Source: Candidatus Kuenenia stuttgartensis (GTDB taxonomy: Bacteria > Planctomycetota > Planctomycetia > Pirellulales > UBA1268). From it: a DNA stretch of 64,000 bases. The notes under the pieces were generated by a model. That model worked only from the letters and a program-made list of their open reading frames with translations. It did no database searches and had not been told where the DNA came from. Below, piece after piece: positions 27,117 through 36,463 of this stretch. Position numbers and translations under genes: made by a program. Positions within the stretch are counted from its first letter, which is position 1; the number at the start of each line of letters is the position of its first letter. The DNA is taken from positions 21,877 through 85,876 of the forward strand of contig CAMDDJ010000006.1 of NCBI GenBank assembly GCA_945891385.1, given 5' to 3'.

Positions 27117-28143
27117 CCCTGCCGCCGCGTCCGAACTCTTGGCCTTCGACATCGGCGGGGCCAACCTCAAGGTCGCCGACGGGCAGGGCTGGACCGCGAG
27201 CGTGGGCTTTCCGCTCTGGCGACGGTGGCGGGAATTGCCCGCCGCCCTCGCGGAACTCGTGACGCGCCGCCGCCCCGATCGGGTGGTGGCCACGATGACC
27301 GGCGAGATCTGCGATTGCTACCCGTCGCGGGCCGCCGGTGTGACCCACATCGTCGAGTCATTGATCGAGGCGACCAGGGGCTTCGATCCTGCGCCCGGCG
27401 TCTACCTCACCGACGGCAGGATCGTCCCGACGACCGAGGCGGTGACCGCGTGGCGGCTGGCCGCCGCGTCGAACTGGCACGCCCTGGCGCGGCTCGCTGC
27501 AGCGGTCGCCCCTGACCACGCATCCTTCCTCCTCGACATCGGCTCGACCACCACCGACATCGTGCCACTCGATCGGGGGCGGGTGATGGCCACGGCCCAC
27601 GACGATGCCGGTCGGATGCTCGCCGGGGAACTTGTCTACACGGGCATGGAGCGGACCTCCGTCGCGGCGATCGTGCAGCGGCTCCCCCATCGGGGCCTGC
27701 GGCGACCGGTCGCGAGTGAACTCTTTGCGGAGTCTCGCGACGCATGGCTCACCCTCGGCTGCCTGCCGGAATCCCCCGTCGCCAGCGACACCGCCGATGG
27801 CGGCCCGGCCACCGTCGAGGCGGCGCGGGTCCGGCTCGCGCGGACGATGCTGCTTGATCCGTCGGACTTCACCGCGGCCGACGCCACCCTGGCAGCCACG
27901 GCCATCGCGACCCGCCAGGCCAGACTCGTGGCCCGAGCCATGCGGCAGGTGGCAGCACGTTTCGGCCGCAGGCCCGAGACGATCGTGCTGACAGGCCACG
28001 GAAATCCGCTCGCCGCTCGCGCCCTCGCCACAACGGGCTGGTCGGTAAACCTGCTTCCGCTGGCCGACGTGGTCGGCCCAGCCGCCGCGAGAAGCGCGCC
28101 GGCCTTCGCGCTTGCCGGCATCGCGAGGGGAACGATCCCGTGA
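27103..28143 (+). CDS. H4MPT-linked C1-transfer protein, MfnF-like (hydantoinase/oxoprolinase fold)
   Basis: A 346-aa protein of the actin-like hydantoinase/oxoprolinase group. LLAFDIGGANLKVADGQG and FLLDIGSTTTDIVPLDRGRV are the two phosphate-binding loops, with VVATMTGEICDCYPSRAAGV and GELVYTGMERTSVAAIVQRL between and after. This pattern matches the 'H4MPT-linked C1 transfer pathway protein' family, whose archaeal member MfnF joins the furan and tyramine-glutamate parts of methanofuran. The start overlaps the upstream ligase by 14 nt and the end overlaps the downstream kinase by 4 nt, so translation is probably coupled. Confidence 0.8.
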   Translation: MPSPDPAAASELLAFDIGGANLKVADGQGWTASVGFPLWRRWRELPAALAELVTRRRPDRVVATMTGEICDCYPSRAAGVTHIVESLIEATRGFDPAPGVYLTDGRIVPTTEAVTAWRLAAASNWHALARLAAAVAPDHASFLLDIGSTTTDIVPLDRGRVMATAHDDAGRMLAGELVYTGMERTSVAAIVQRLPHRGLRRPVASELFAESRDAWLTLGCLPESPVASDTADGGPATVEAARVRLARTMLLDPSDFTAADATLAATAIATRQARLVARAMRQVAARFGRRPETIVLTGHGNPLAARALATTGWSVNLLPLADVVGPAAARSAPAFALAGIARGTIP

Positions 28144-28730
28144 ACAGCCACTGGCTGAGGGGCATGATCCGGCCGGCTGCAGGAACCGCCGTCGGCGATG
28201 GCCCGATCGTCAAACTCGGCGGGAGCCTGCTGACGCGGGCATCGTGGCCGGAGGACGTCGGGGCACTCATTCTCTCGTATGCCGCGCCGGTGGTGGTGGT
28301 GGGGGGCGGACCGATCGTGGACGGCCTGCGTCGGATCGACGCCGCCCGTCCACGGCCTACCGCCTTGATGCACACCCTTGCGATCGACGCGATGCGACTC
28401 ACCGCCCGGATCGTCGGCGACGCGCTGGGGCTGGCAATCGTGCCGACCATCGATCCCGGCGCGACCGGCCCCAGGATCCTCGACGCCGCTGCCTGGCTCG
28501 ACTCGCACCCCGCAGCCTCCTCGATCCCGCTCGGATGGGAGGTGACGAGCGACTCGATCGCCGCAGCCATCGCCGGGGCGGCAGGGCGGGATCTCCTGCT
28601 CGTAAAGAGCCTGCCGCCCCCCTGCTCCGGGGACGCACTGGCTGCACTGGCCGCCGCCGGCTGGGTCGACGGCTATTTTCCGGTCGCTGCCACAGCGGTC
28701 ACCACGATCGGCTGGGCAGCCCCGGCCTGA
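28140..28730 (+). CDS. Amino-acid-kinase-fold protein, MfnE-like
   Basis: A 196-aa small kinase of the aspartate/glutamate/uridylate kinase fold. IVKLGGSLLTRASWPEDVGA and VVVVGGGPIVDGLRRID are nucleotide/substrate-binding loops; TALMHTLAIDAMRLTARIVG and WEVTSDSIAAAIAGAAGRDL follow. MfnE in archaea phosphorylates the aminomethylfuran intermediate of methanofuran. Similar short kinases sit beside mfnD/mfnF-like genes in H4MPT-using bacteria. It is convergent with the DUF1598 gene, only 20 nt away. The N-terminus looks about 20 residues longer than the conserved core, so an internal start is possible. Confidence 0.75.
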   Translation: MNSHWLRGMIRPAAGTAVGDGPIVKLGGSLLTRASWPEDVGALILSYAAPVVVVGGGPIVDGLRRIDAARPRPTALMHTLAIDAMRLTARIVGDALGLAIVPTIDPGATGPRILDAAAWLDSHPAASSIPLGWEVTSDSIAAAIAGAAGRDLLLVKSLPPPCSGDALAALAAAGWVDGYFPVAATAVTTIGWAAPA

Positions 28731-28750
28731 GAGCGTGGTGAAGGGCAGCG

Positions 28751-30097
28751 TCAGTCCCAGGTGCAGCCAGACGCGGGACGGGCCGATACTGCGGCCAGCC
28801 GTTGGTCACGGAGTTCGGCGACTTCACGGTCGGCAGTCGCAAACTGCCAGGGCTGAAACTGCACTCCGCCTGACGCGGACAGCACCCAGGTGGTGCCCTT
28901 CTTGAGCCCGGACGCGACCGTCGGCACGCTCGTAGGCACTTCATAGGTCGGCAACGGCAGCCGCTCGGCGTCGAGCAGCAACCCCAGGTCGAGTTCGGCC
29001 CGGCTCGCCAGTTGCCGGCCGTGGATCAAGGCGGCCACGACGGCCAGATCGACGCAGTTCGTCAGCTCAGCAAACACTGGTTGCTTCCCGGCGAGGTCGT
29101 CGTACTGCTCCGTCATCGCAGCGCACCACTTCTCGGCCGCCTGATCCTTGCCGGCCGCCCCCCGACGGATGCCGTCGCGGGCCGCGACGTCGCTCTCGGT
29201 CATGCACCTCATTCGACGGCCGTCGATGCGCCAGGCAAGTTCATCCGGATCTCGAGAAAGCGGCTCGTAGTCGGCCTCGAGCCAGAACCGCGGGAGAGTC
29301 GAGGCCCGGGCTCCGGGCGGAACGAGAGCGAGATAGCTCGGAAGGCCATCCACGCCCGACTCCTCAAGCCCCATCCCGATCCGCTTCATGCGATAATCTG
29401 CGGCCACCAGCACCCGGGCGAAGCGGCTATCGGCGGGCACTCCGCCGACCGTGACGGCCTGAGGGCCCACAGCCTCCTCCATGGCCCGAAACGTGGCCTG
29501 GGGATCGCCGATCGTCCGCTGGCGGGAGAGCGTCGCCCGCAGCCGGGCGATGCCCTCTGGGGTCGGATCGATCGAGCACTGTATGCCTCCCTCGCGGGCC
29601 GCATCGATCGCCCGCAAGGCCACGACAAAATCCTCGAGCTGAAGCACCGGCCGGCGGCTGGTAGCCCCGACCACCGTGCCCGTGGCATCGACCGTGATTC
29701 GCTCGGCAGGGCCGGCCAGAATGATGTCACGGCCTTTGGGATCGACGAAGACGTGCGTCACCCGCTGGAGTCCCCCGAGGAACAACGCCTCGGCAGACGG
29801 CGGAACACCGGCATCGAGCGACGCCTTGACTGCCGCAATCACCTCGGCGAGCGACACCTTCCGCATCGCCCCGTCGGCGACGGTGTCGGCATCGGCTCGA
29901 AGGGCCGCGCGGCGGTCGTCGGCGAGCGTCTGGAGAGCCTCAGGATCGAGGTTTCTCACGATGCCTTCGGCATCGATCGAGATGCCACCGACCACCGAGC
30001 CGAACCCAAACCCTTGGGCGGCGGCCCGGTCGGCCGCCAGGGCGACCAGCCCACAGACCATCAGGAACGCGGAGAGCACCGGGCGGGCACGAATCAT
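28751..30097 (-). CDS. Secreted DUF1598 protein
   Basis: A 448-aa exported protein: signal peptide PVLSAFLMVCGLVALAADRA then AAAQ. FGSVVGGISIDAEGIVRNLD marks the DUF1598 family, which I recall as planctomycete-restricted and uncharacterised. Further blocks are ADDRRAALRADADTVADGAM, EALFLGGLQRVTHVFVDPKG, RDIILAGPAERITVDATGTV, EGGIQCSIDPTPEGIARL and LVAADYRMKRIGMGLEESG, ending with LKKGTTWVLSASGGVQFQPW. It lies head-to-head with the sigma54 activator gene (134 nt apart). Function unknown. Confidence 0.72.
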   Translation of the reverse strand: MIRARPVLSAFLMVCGLVALAADRAAAQGFGFGSVVGGISIDAEGIVRNLDPEALQTLADDRRAALRADADTVADGAMRKVSLAEVIAAVKASLDAGVPPSAEALFLGGLQRVTHVFVDPKGRDIILAGPAERITVDATGTVVGATSRRPVLQLEDFVVALRAIDAAREGGIQCSIDPTPEGIARLRATLSRQRTIGDPQATFRAMEEAVGPQAVTVGGVPADSRFARVLVAADYRMKRIGMGLEESGVDGLPSYLALVPPGARASTLPRFWLEADYEPLSRDPDELAWRIDGRRMRCMTESDVAARDGIRRGAAGKDQAAEKWCAAMTEQYDDLAGKQPVFAELTNCVDLAVVAALIHGRQLASRAELDLGLLLDAERLPLPTYEVPTSVPTVASGLKKGTTWVLSASGGVQFQPWQFATADREVAELRDQRLAAVSARPASGCTWD

Positions 30098-30231
30098 GGA
30101 AAAGCCTCGTTGCGACGCGGGAAGACTCAGCGGAGAATAGAGCAGATGCTAGTCCGAGGCTCCGGACGCGCCAAACCCATTTCTGCTCGTGAAAACGGCT
30201 GCCTCGGGCCAGTGAACCGTCCCTTCGCTCG

Positions 30232-32190
30232 ATGACAGCTCATCCGACCTTCCCGCATTTGAGCCTGCCCGACGCCACCGGCGGCCGTCGGTTCGTGCCG
30301 CTTGATCCAACGGTGCCGGTCACGCTCGGGCGGGCTCCGACCAACGCGATTGTGCTGGCTGACGAACGGGCCAGCCGGGCGCACGCCGAGGTCTACGCCG
30401 CCGGCGGCCACTGGATGGTCCGGGATCTCCAGAGCCGCAATGGCACCTTGGTGGCAGGAGCCCCCGTGACCGGATCTCAGCAACTCACGAGCGGCGATGT
30501 GATCCAGATCGGCACCTCCCAGATCACATTTCACGACGGCCTGCCGGTCAGCGAGACCCGTGCGACGGGGACCGTGGAGGCGGAAGGAACCGGCGAGATG
30601 CCGACCGAACTCCAGGCCTGGCACGCCTCGATCACGCACCGCCAAGCACAGAGCCGACTGCTCGAGGACATCGGAGCGGCGGCAGCCGAGCAGCCGCGGG
30701 TCGGGCGGGCGGCCGCCGAACTCTGCCGGCTGGCTTTCGCCCTCGGCCGGGCGGCCAGCCTTCCCGAGGTTGCCCGCCTGGCACTCGCCTCCGCCTTGGC
30801 CGACACGGCCGCAACGCGTGGCATGGTCCTGCTGCCCGAGCAGCTCGCGGAGGCCCGGTCCGCCGAGGACGCTCAGCGTTCACTCGCTCCGGTCGCAGCC
30901 CGACCCGATCCTTGGCCCCGCCCCTACCCTGCCCGCGCAGTGGCAAGCGTGCTGTCCACAGACGAGGCACTCCTGGCGCACGCGGCTGCCGAGGGCAGCC
31001 GCGCCGGCGAACCGGTGGCGACGATCTCGGCGCCGATTCGATCTCGTGGCAAGCCGGTCGGTGTGATGCACCTCGAACTCGATCGGCCAGATCGCCGCGC
31101 CACGCCTGACGATCTGGAATTCGTGATGGCGGTCTGCGACGCACTCGGTGTGGCTCTCGAGAATCTCTCCACCCGAGAGGCGCTCTCGAGCCGACTGGCG
31201 ACGACAGCAGATGAAAACGAGCAACTGCGGCAGAAACTTCGGCAGGAGACCCGGATGGTCGGTTCGAGCCCGGCGATTCGCGGCATCCTGGAGCAGATCG
31301 ACCGGGTGGCCGGCACCAGGGCCACCGTCCTCGTGCGGGGCGAGAGCGGTTCAGGCAAGGAACTCGTGGCCCGGGCCATTCACGAAGCCAGCGACCGCCG
31401 CGGCGGCCCCTGCATCTGCCTCAACTGCGCCGCACTCTCGGAAACGTTGCTCGAGAGCGAACTCTTCGGCCATGAGAAAGGCGCCTTCACGGGCGCGACC
31501 GAGAAAAAGATCGGGAAGTTCGAAGCGGCCAAAGGAGGCACGCTGATCCTCGACGAGATCGGCGAAATGAGCCATGCCATCCAAGCGAAATTCCTGCGAG
31601 TGCTCGAGGGACATCCGTTCGAGCGGGTCGGCGGCTCGAGCCGGGTTCAGGTGGATGTCCGCGTGGTCGCCGCCACCAACCGTGACCTCGAATCAGCCGT
31701 GACGGCCGGCGAATTCCGTCGTGACCTGTACTTTCGGCTCAAGGTGGTGGAGATCATCGTGCCGCCGCTGCGAAAGCGTCCCGAGGACATCGAGGAGATC
31801 GCCTCCCACTTCATCGCTCGGTTCGCGGCCGAGACGGGCCGTCGGATTCGGGGCTTCACCCCAGAGGCCCGTCAGTCGCTCAGTGAGTATCACTGGCCTG
31901 GCAACATCCGCGAACTCCGAAACGTCGTCGAGCGGGCGGTCGTGCTCGCCCGGGGCGAATGGATCGACGTGCCGGACATTCCGCTCTCCCGCCTCGCCGC
32001 CCCGGGCGACACCGGCAAGGCGGCCGCGGTGGCGGGGCCGTTCGTACCGACCACGATCGAGGAGATGGAGCGTCGGCACGTGATGGCAACGCTCGAGGCC
32101 GTCGGTGGCACCAAGACGAAAGCGGCCACGATTCTCGGCATCGAGCGATCGACGCTCGAGCGGAAGCTCGCCAAGTGGGCCCGAGCCTGA
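30232..32190 (+). CDS. FHA-GAF-sigma54 activator (AAA+) with Fis-type HTH
   Basis: A 652-aa transcription activator. Residues about 25-100 are an FHA phosphothreonine-binding domain ([34 protein letters not shown]). About 150-320 is GAF-like ([40 protein letters not shown]). The sigma54-interacting AAA+ domain has Walker [19 protein letters not shown], the sigma54 loop [17 protein letters not shown], Walker [15 protein letters not shown] and [20 protein letters not shown]. The C-terminal Fis-type HTH is [20 protein letters not shown]. It probably links a phosphorylation signal to sigma54 promoters; targets are unknown. No sensor kinase is nearby. Confidence 0.88.
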   Translation: MTAHPTFPHLSLPDATGGRRFVPLDPTVPVTLGRAPTNAIVLADERASRAHAEVYAAGGHWMVRDLQSRNGTLVAGAPVTGSQQLTSGDVIQIGTSQITFHDGLPVSETRATGTVEAEGTGEMPTELQAWHASITHRQAQSRLLEDIGAAAAEQPRVGRAAAELCRLAFALGRAASLPEVARLALASALADTAATRGMVLLPEQLAEARSAEDAQRSLAPVAARPDPWPRPYPARAVASVLSTDEALLAHAAAEGSRAGEPVATISAPIRSRGKPVGVMHLELDRPDRRATPDDLEFVMAVCDALGVALENLSTREALSSRLATTADENEQLRQKLRQETRMVGSSPAIRGILEQIDRVAGTRATVLVRGESGSGKELVARAIHEASDRRGGPCICLNCAALSETLLESELFGHEKGAFTGATEKKIGKFEAAKGGTLILDEIGEMSHAIQAKFLRVLEGHPFERVGGSSRVQVDVRVVAATNRDLESAVTAGEFRRDLYFRLKVVEIIVPPLRKRPEDIEEIASHFIARFAAETGRRIRGFTPEARQSLSEYHWPGNIRELRNVVERAVVLARGEWIDVPDIPLSRLAAPGDTGKAAAVAGPFVPTTIEEMERRHVMATLEAVGGTKTKAATILGIERSTLERKLAKWARA

Positions 32191-32228
32191 CCTGCGTTCG
32201 CCGGCCCCCGAGCCTCCCCCCATCGACC

Positions 32229-32251
32229 CAGGCAACCCTTGGCGTTGCCTG
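32229..32251. terminator. Hairpin between convergent genes (first of two)
   Basis: CAGGCAAC (32229-32236) and GTTGCCTG (32244-32251) form a perfect 8-bp stem with a 7-nt loop; TCGACC and GGTCGA just outside extend it. It lies between the ends of the sigma54 activator and the NYN gene. There is no T-tract, so this is structural evidence only. Confidence 0.55.
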
Positions 32252-32262
32252 CGGTCGACCGA

Positions 32263-32292
32263 GTGGACAAAGGCCAGGAGGGCTTTGTCCAC
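32263..32292. terminator. Hairpin between convergent genes (second of two)
   Basis: GTGGACAAAG (32263-32272) and CTTTGTCCAC (32283-32292) form a perfect 10-bp stem with a 10-nt loop, 11 nt after the first hairpin. The pair probably acts as back-to-back terminators for the two converging operons. Confidence 0.6.
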
Positions 32293-32298
32293 GTACAT

Positions 32299-32784
32299 TC
32301 AGAGCCCAAACTCTTCCAGCCAACGGTTCACTTCGCCCTCAGTCTGCGGCTCGGGCGGCTTGGTCTCGATGCGGGCGGCGGCCGCACGGGCGGCGGTCCG
32401 AACCTCCGCGAGCCAGACCCCGCTGGCGACGGGCTTCGCCCGGCGACGACGGGCGGCAGCCATCACCCGGTTGTCCGCCGACACCACCGTCAGCGTCGTT
32501 GGAGAGTCATGTTGCTCGATCAACTCCTCGATCAACGCATCGGCCGAGCCCTGCTCTCGGGCAAAGCGCACGTCAATGCCGGCGTGGGCATAGCGGGCCG
32601 GCAGCCCGGGCGGGGCATCGGCCGCGTCGAAGACGACCGTTGCGATGCCCGCTGCAGGGCCCAGGACCGCCGCGATCTCGTCGAGCAGGGCCCGCCGTGA
32701 AGCCTCGAAGCCGCCGGCACCCCGCACGCCACCGAAGATGCCGGAAGCATGGAGCAGGTTGTATCCGTCGATGAGGATCTTCAT
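32299..32784 (-). CDS. NYN-domain (YacP-like) PIN-fold ribonuclease
   Basis: A 161-aa protein. KILIDGYNLLHASGIFG is the first acidic motif of the NYN/PIN fold; GIATVVFDAADAPPGLP, IDVRFAREQGSADALIEELI and LTVVSADNRVMAAARRR supply the further Asp/Glu residues of the metal site. YacP/NYN proteins are predicted RNases (Rae1-like in Firmicutes). It lies 22 nt after pyrC on the same strand, so it is the last gene of the pyrB-pyrC operon; a functional link is not evident. Confidence 0.78.
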   Translation of the reverse strand: MKILIDGYNLLHASGIFGGVRGAGGFEASRRALLDEIAAVLGPAAGIATVVFDAADAPPGLPARYAHAGIDVRFAREQGSADALIEELIEQHDSPTTLTVVSADNRVMAAARRRRAKPVASGVWLAEVRTAARAAAARIETKPPEPQTEGEVNRWLEEFGL

Positions 32785-32806
32785 GGGCCATCCCCCGGGG
32801 CCGGCC

Positions 32807-34111
32807 TCAGACCACGGCCGGATCCCGCAGCCGGTACTTCACCCGGCCGCCAACAATCGTGGCCACGGCGCGGCCCTGGAGTGTCCAGCCATGAAACGGC
32901 GTGTTGACGCTCTTGGAGGCGAACGCCTTGGCGTCCACCCGCCAGAACATCTCGGGATCGATGAGCGTGATGTCGGCCACGGCGCCGGGCCGGAGCGTGC
33001 CTCGGTTGATTCCCAGGATCCGGGCCGGCAGCATGCTCATAGCCTCCACCAGCCGCGACCAGTCGATCCGCCCCGGCACGACGAGCCGCGTCACGGCCAG
33101 TCCGACCGCCGTCTCCAGGCCGAGAATCCCGAAGGGAGCCCGGTCGAGTTCCAGCATCTTCTTCTCGAGTGCATGGGGCGCGTGGTCGGTGGCGATGCAG
33201 TCGATCGTGCCGTCCACGAGTCCCTCGATGATCGCCTCCACATCCGCGGCCGTCCGCAGAGGCGGGCTCATCTTGAAATTTGAATCGAAGCCCCGCAGGC
33301 TCTCATCGGTGAGCGTGAAGTGATGGGGACAGGCCTCGGCGGTCACCCGCGAGCCTCGGGCCTTGGCCGCGCGAATCAAAGCCACGCCTCCGGCCGTCGA
33401 GACGTGCATGACATGCAGCCGGCCGTCGGTCGCCTCCGCCAAGGCGATGTCGCGGCCGATCAAAACCTCCTCGCCGGCCGCCGGCATCCCCTTGAGGCCG
33501 AGCACGAGCGACACCAGTCCCTCGTGCATCACCCCGCCGGCGGTCAACTCCAGAACCTCCTCGTGGGCGAGAAACGGCTTGTCGAACATCCGGCAGTATT
33601 CGAAGACCCGCCGCATGAGTTCGGCATCCTGAACCGGTGCACCGTCGTCGCTGAAGGCCACGGCCCCCGCCTCGACGAGCTGGCCGATCTCGGCGAGCTC
33701 CTTGCCCTCGCGATTCTTGCTGGCGCAGGCCACCACGAACACGTTACAGGTGTCGGCCCGGGCCGCCTTTTGGTGGATGAACTCGACGGCCGCCTGGGTG
33801 TCGATCGGCGGCTCCGTGTTGGGAATACAGGCCACGCTCGTGAACCCGCCGGCCAGGGCCGCCCTGGTGCCGGTCTCGATCGTCTCATCTTCCTCGCGAC
33901 CCGGCTCGCGAAGGTGCACATGCATGTCGACGAGCCCCGGCGTGACGATCAGTCCCGCCGCGTCGAGCGTGTCGTCCACGCGGCCCACCGGCTGGGTGCC
34001 GGAGTGGCCCACGGCCACCACCAGTCCGTCCCGCACGAGCACGTCGTCGATCCGGTCGATGCCCTGGGAGGGGTCGATCACCCGCCCGCCACGAACGAGA
34101 AGCGTCGCCAT
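32807..34111 (-). CDS. pyrC: Dihydroorotase
   Basis: A 434-aa amidohydrolase that cyclises carbamoyl-aspartate to dihydroorotate, step three of pyrimidine synthesis. Motifs: DMHVHLREPGREEDETIETG (metal His64 and His66), ASVACIPNTEPPIDTQ, GLVSLVLGLKG, HVMHVSTAGGVALIRAAKAR, VTAEACPHHFTLTDESL and IATDHAPHALEKK (metal Asp). The length fits type I bacterial dihydroorotase, which often works in complex with PyrB. It overlaps the pyrB stop by one base. Confidence 0.94.
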   Translation of the reverse strand: MATLLVRGGRVIDPSQGIDRIDDVLVRDGLVVAVGHSGTQPVGRVDDTLDAAGLIVTPGLVDMHVHLREPGREEDETIETGTRAALAGGFTSVACIPNTEPPIDTQAAVEFIHQKAARADTCNVFVVACASKNREGKELAEIGQLVEAGAVAFSDDGAPVQDAELMRRVFEYCRMFDKPFLAHEEVLELTAGGVMHEGLVSLVLGLKGMPAAGEEVLIGRDIALAEATDGRLHVMHVSTAGGVALIRAAKARGSRVTAEACPHHFTLTDESLRGFDSNFKMSPPLRTAADVEAIIEGLVDGTIDCIATDHAPHALEKKMLELDRAPFGILGLETAVGLAVTRLVVPGRIDWSRLVEAMSMLPARILGINRGTLRPGAVADITLIDPEMFWRVDAKAFASKSVNTPFHGWTLQGRAVATIVGGRVKYRLRDPAVV

Positions 34112-35097
34112 CAGGAGCGTCCTCCGGAATTGCCGAGTGACTCCCGCGGTCCGCAGGTGAGCCAGAGCACGCCCATCCGAACGGCGAGTCCATTGGTGAC
34201 CTGGTCGAGAATCAGCGATTGCGGACAGTCGGCCACCTCGGCCGTCACCTCCACGCCGCGATTGATCGGCCCGGGAGCGAGGATCAGCAGGTCTTTCTTG
34301 GCCCGCCTGAGCCGGTCGCGGGTCATGGCGTAGAGGTGGGCGTATTCCCGCACCGACGGAAACGGGCGGGTGTTCTGCCGCTCAAACTGGATGCGGAGGA
34401 GATTGAGCACGTCGCACCGCGGAATGATCGCGTCGAGATCGTGCGACACCTCCACGCCGAGTTCCCTCCACCGCTCGGAGACGAGCGTGGGTGGCCCGCA
34501 GACGATCACCTTGGCGCCGAGTTTGATCAGCCCCCAGAGATTCGACCGAGCCGTTCGGCTGTGGGCGATGTCGCCCACGAGCCCCACCGTCACGCCATTC
34601 AGGTCGCCGAGCCGCTCGCGGATCGAGAAGATGTCGAGCAGCCCTTGGGTGGGATGCTCGTGAGGGCCGTCACCGGCGTTGATCACGCCCACGGAAAGAT
34701 GCTGAGAGAGGAGATGGGGCGTGCCGGGAGTCTTATGCCTGACCACGACGGCGTTCACCCCCATCGCCTCGAGATTGCGGGCGGTGTCGATGAACGACTC
34801 CCCCTTCGAAAGGCTGCTGCCCGAGGCCGAGAAATCGAGCACATCGGCACCGAGCCGCCGGGCGGCGAGCGAGAAACTCGTGCGAGTGCGGGTGGAATTC
34901 TCGAAGAACAGGGTTACGACCGTCGTGCCGGCAAGCACCCCGAGTTTGTGGCGACAGCCCTCGGTCGCCTCCTTGAATTGGGCCGATGTGTCCAGCAGCA
35001 GAAGAATTTCAGCGGGGGTGAGCCGTTCGAGGTCGAGCAGGTGGCGGTGCGGCCACACTGCCGGCACGACTTCCTGAGCGAACGCGGCCGTGGCCAT
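34111..35097 (-). CDS. pyrB: Aspartate carbamoyltransferase, catalytic subunit
   Basis: A 328-aa enzyme joining carbamoyl phosphate and aspartate to give carbamoyl-aspartate. [20 protein letters not shown], the carbamoyl-phosphate loop [96 protein letters not shown] and the C-terminal [17 protein letters not shown] are typical. The ATG at 35097 is at the family N-terminus; the open frame extends further up without homology. No pyrI regulatory-chain gene is present. Confidence 0.94.
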   Translation of the reverse strand: MATAAFAQEVVPAVWPHRHLLDLERLTPAEILLLLDTSAQFKEATEGCRHKLGVLAGTTVVTLFFENSTRTRTSFSLAARRLGADVLDFSASGSSLSKGESFIDTARNLEAMGVNAVVVRHKTPGTPHLLSQHLSVGVINAGDGPHEHPTQGLLDIFSIRERLGDLNGVTVGLVGDIAHSRTARSNLWGLIKLGAKVIVCGPPTLVSERWRELGVEVSHDLDAIIPRCDVLNLLRIQFERQNTRPFPSVREYAHLYAMTRDRLRRAKKDLLILAPGPINRGVEVTAEVADCPQSLILDQVTNGLAVRMGVLWLTCGPRESLGNSGGRS

Positions 35098-35294
35098 AGA
35101 AACCCGGAGATGGAGGGAGAGGGGTGGGCAGTGGACGGACCGACGGCCGGAGTTTAGCAGGACAAAGCTATTTTCGGGCCACCACCCGCGAATGGGTTGG
35201 CCTTGCCGCGGCCGGCCGCCGCCCCCTACCCTCTCCACCGGAATTTACGAGACCGCCCGGAGCACGAGCCGCTCATCGGCCTTCGGCAATCCGC

Positions 35295-36404
35295 ATGATC
35301 TTCACCGCACGGTTCGCCAGCCGTTTCTGGCCCATCGTCGCCTGCCTCGCAGCCTGCTGCGGGACCGGCTGCACGTCCGTCATCAGTTCCGCCTACCTCA
35401 GAGACGCATTCTGGGAGACGGCCGAGCACGCCGCAGAAACAGACGACGAATCAACTGCCGATCCCGGGCCGGATGAAGCCGCCCTGGCCGAGGCAGACGC
35501 CGACCGCCGTGAGGCTGCCATCGAAGAGGCCGTGAGTCGGCTGTCGCGGCTCGGTGAACTCGACGCAGCGACTCGCGCGACCCTCGTCGCCACGCTCGAG
35601 CGTACGAGCCAAGAGGACTGGCCGGCCGTGGTCGATGCCTTCGCCGAATCACTGGACGAAACCGGCACAAACTCATCCGAGGCCGTGGCCGGACCGGCGA
35701 TGACCGCCGACTCCACGGCCCCCGAGCCGCATATCGTGGCCAAGGCCGATCTCGACTTGGTGCGCACCGCCGAGCCGGCCGCGGCCGAAGCGATGAATCC
35801 GACCGTCATCGAGTCGATAGGAACGCCGGAGCCACCTGCGTCCGCGATCGTCGTGGCGGTCACCGACGCTCCCGCTCCACCAGCGGAAGACAACGCGTCG
35901 GTGGAAGACGCCGCGGCACCAAGTTCGGTGACGCCGCCGTCACCTGCTCCCCTGGCGGTAGCCTCCGACCCGATGGCTCCTCCGCCCGTTGAAACGGCAG
36001 CCAGCCTTGTCGTCCGGAACGCCTGTTTTGCCACGCGGGTCCAGACGTGGGGTGTGGTCGACCGGTTCGCCGCAGACCGCTTCAGCCCCGGGCAAGACGT
36101 GATCGTCTATTTCGAACTCGACGGCCTCTCGGCCGGCTCCTCTCCCGCTGGGCACACCACCTGCATCGACACAACGCTCCGACTGAAAGCGAGCGATGGC
36201 AGGCAGTTGCACGATTGGACATTCGAGCCGATCGCCGAGACCTGCCGGGCCCGGCGCCACGACTACTTCGCCCGCTATGTGGTGCGGATCCCAGAATCGG
36301 TGGGCAGTGGCGACTGCCATCTCGAGATCGCCGTCACCGACACGCTCTCCGGCGCGGTAGCCGATGCAACGCTGCCTCTGGTGATCGCCGCCCGGCAGGA
36401 CTGA
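35295..36404 (+). CDS. Lipoprotein of unknown function
   Basis: A 369-aa protein with signal peptide FWPIVACLAACCGTGC and a lipobox-like GTGC. The middle (about 50-235) is acidic and Ala/Glu/Pro-rich low complexity, with a helical stretch DADRREAAIEEAVSRLSRLG. The C-terminal 130 residues look globular and beta-rich: VRNACFATRVQTWGVVDRFA, FSPGQDVIVYFELDGLS, HDYFARYVVRIPESVGSGDC and LEIAVTDTLSGAVADATLPL. It may be an Ig-like domain but is not assigned. It lies 59 nt before the ABC transporter genes, possibly in one operon. Confidence 0.58.
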   Translation: MIFTARFASRFWPIVACLAACCGTGCTSVISSAYLRDAFWETAEHAAETDDESTADPGPDEAALAEADADRREAAIEEAVSRLSRLGELDAATRATLVATLERTSQEDWPAVVDAFAESLDETGTNSSEAVAGPAMTADSTAPEPHIVAKADLDLVRTAEPAAAEAMNPTVIESIGTPEPPASAIVVAVTDAPAPPAEDNASVEDAAAPSSVTPPSPAPLAVASDPMAPPPVETAASLVVRNACFATRVQTWGVVDRFAADRFSPGQDVIVYFELDGLSAGSSPAGHTTCIDTTLRLKASDGRQLHDWTFEPIAETCRARRHDYFARYVVRIPESVGSGDCHLEIAVTDTLSGAVADATLPLVIAARQD

Positions 36405-36463
36405 GCGGGCCGATGGCTCGCGGCGTGGCCTGAATGGTCTTCGATGCGGTACGATCTGGGGGC

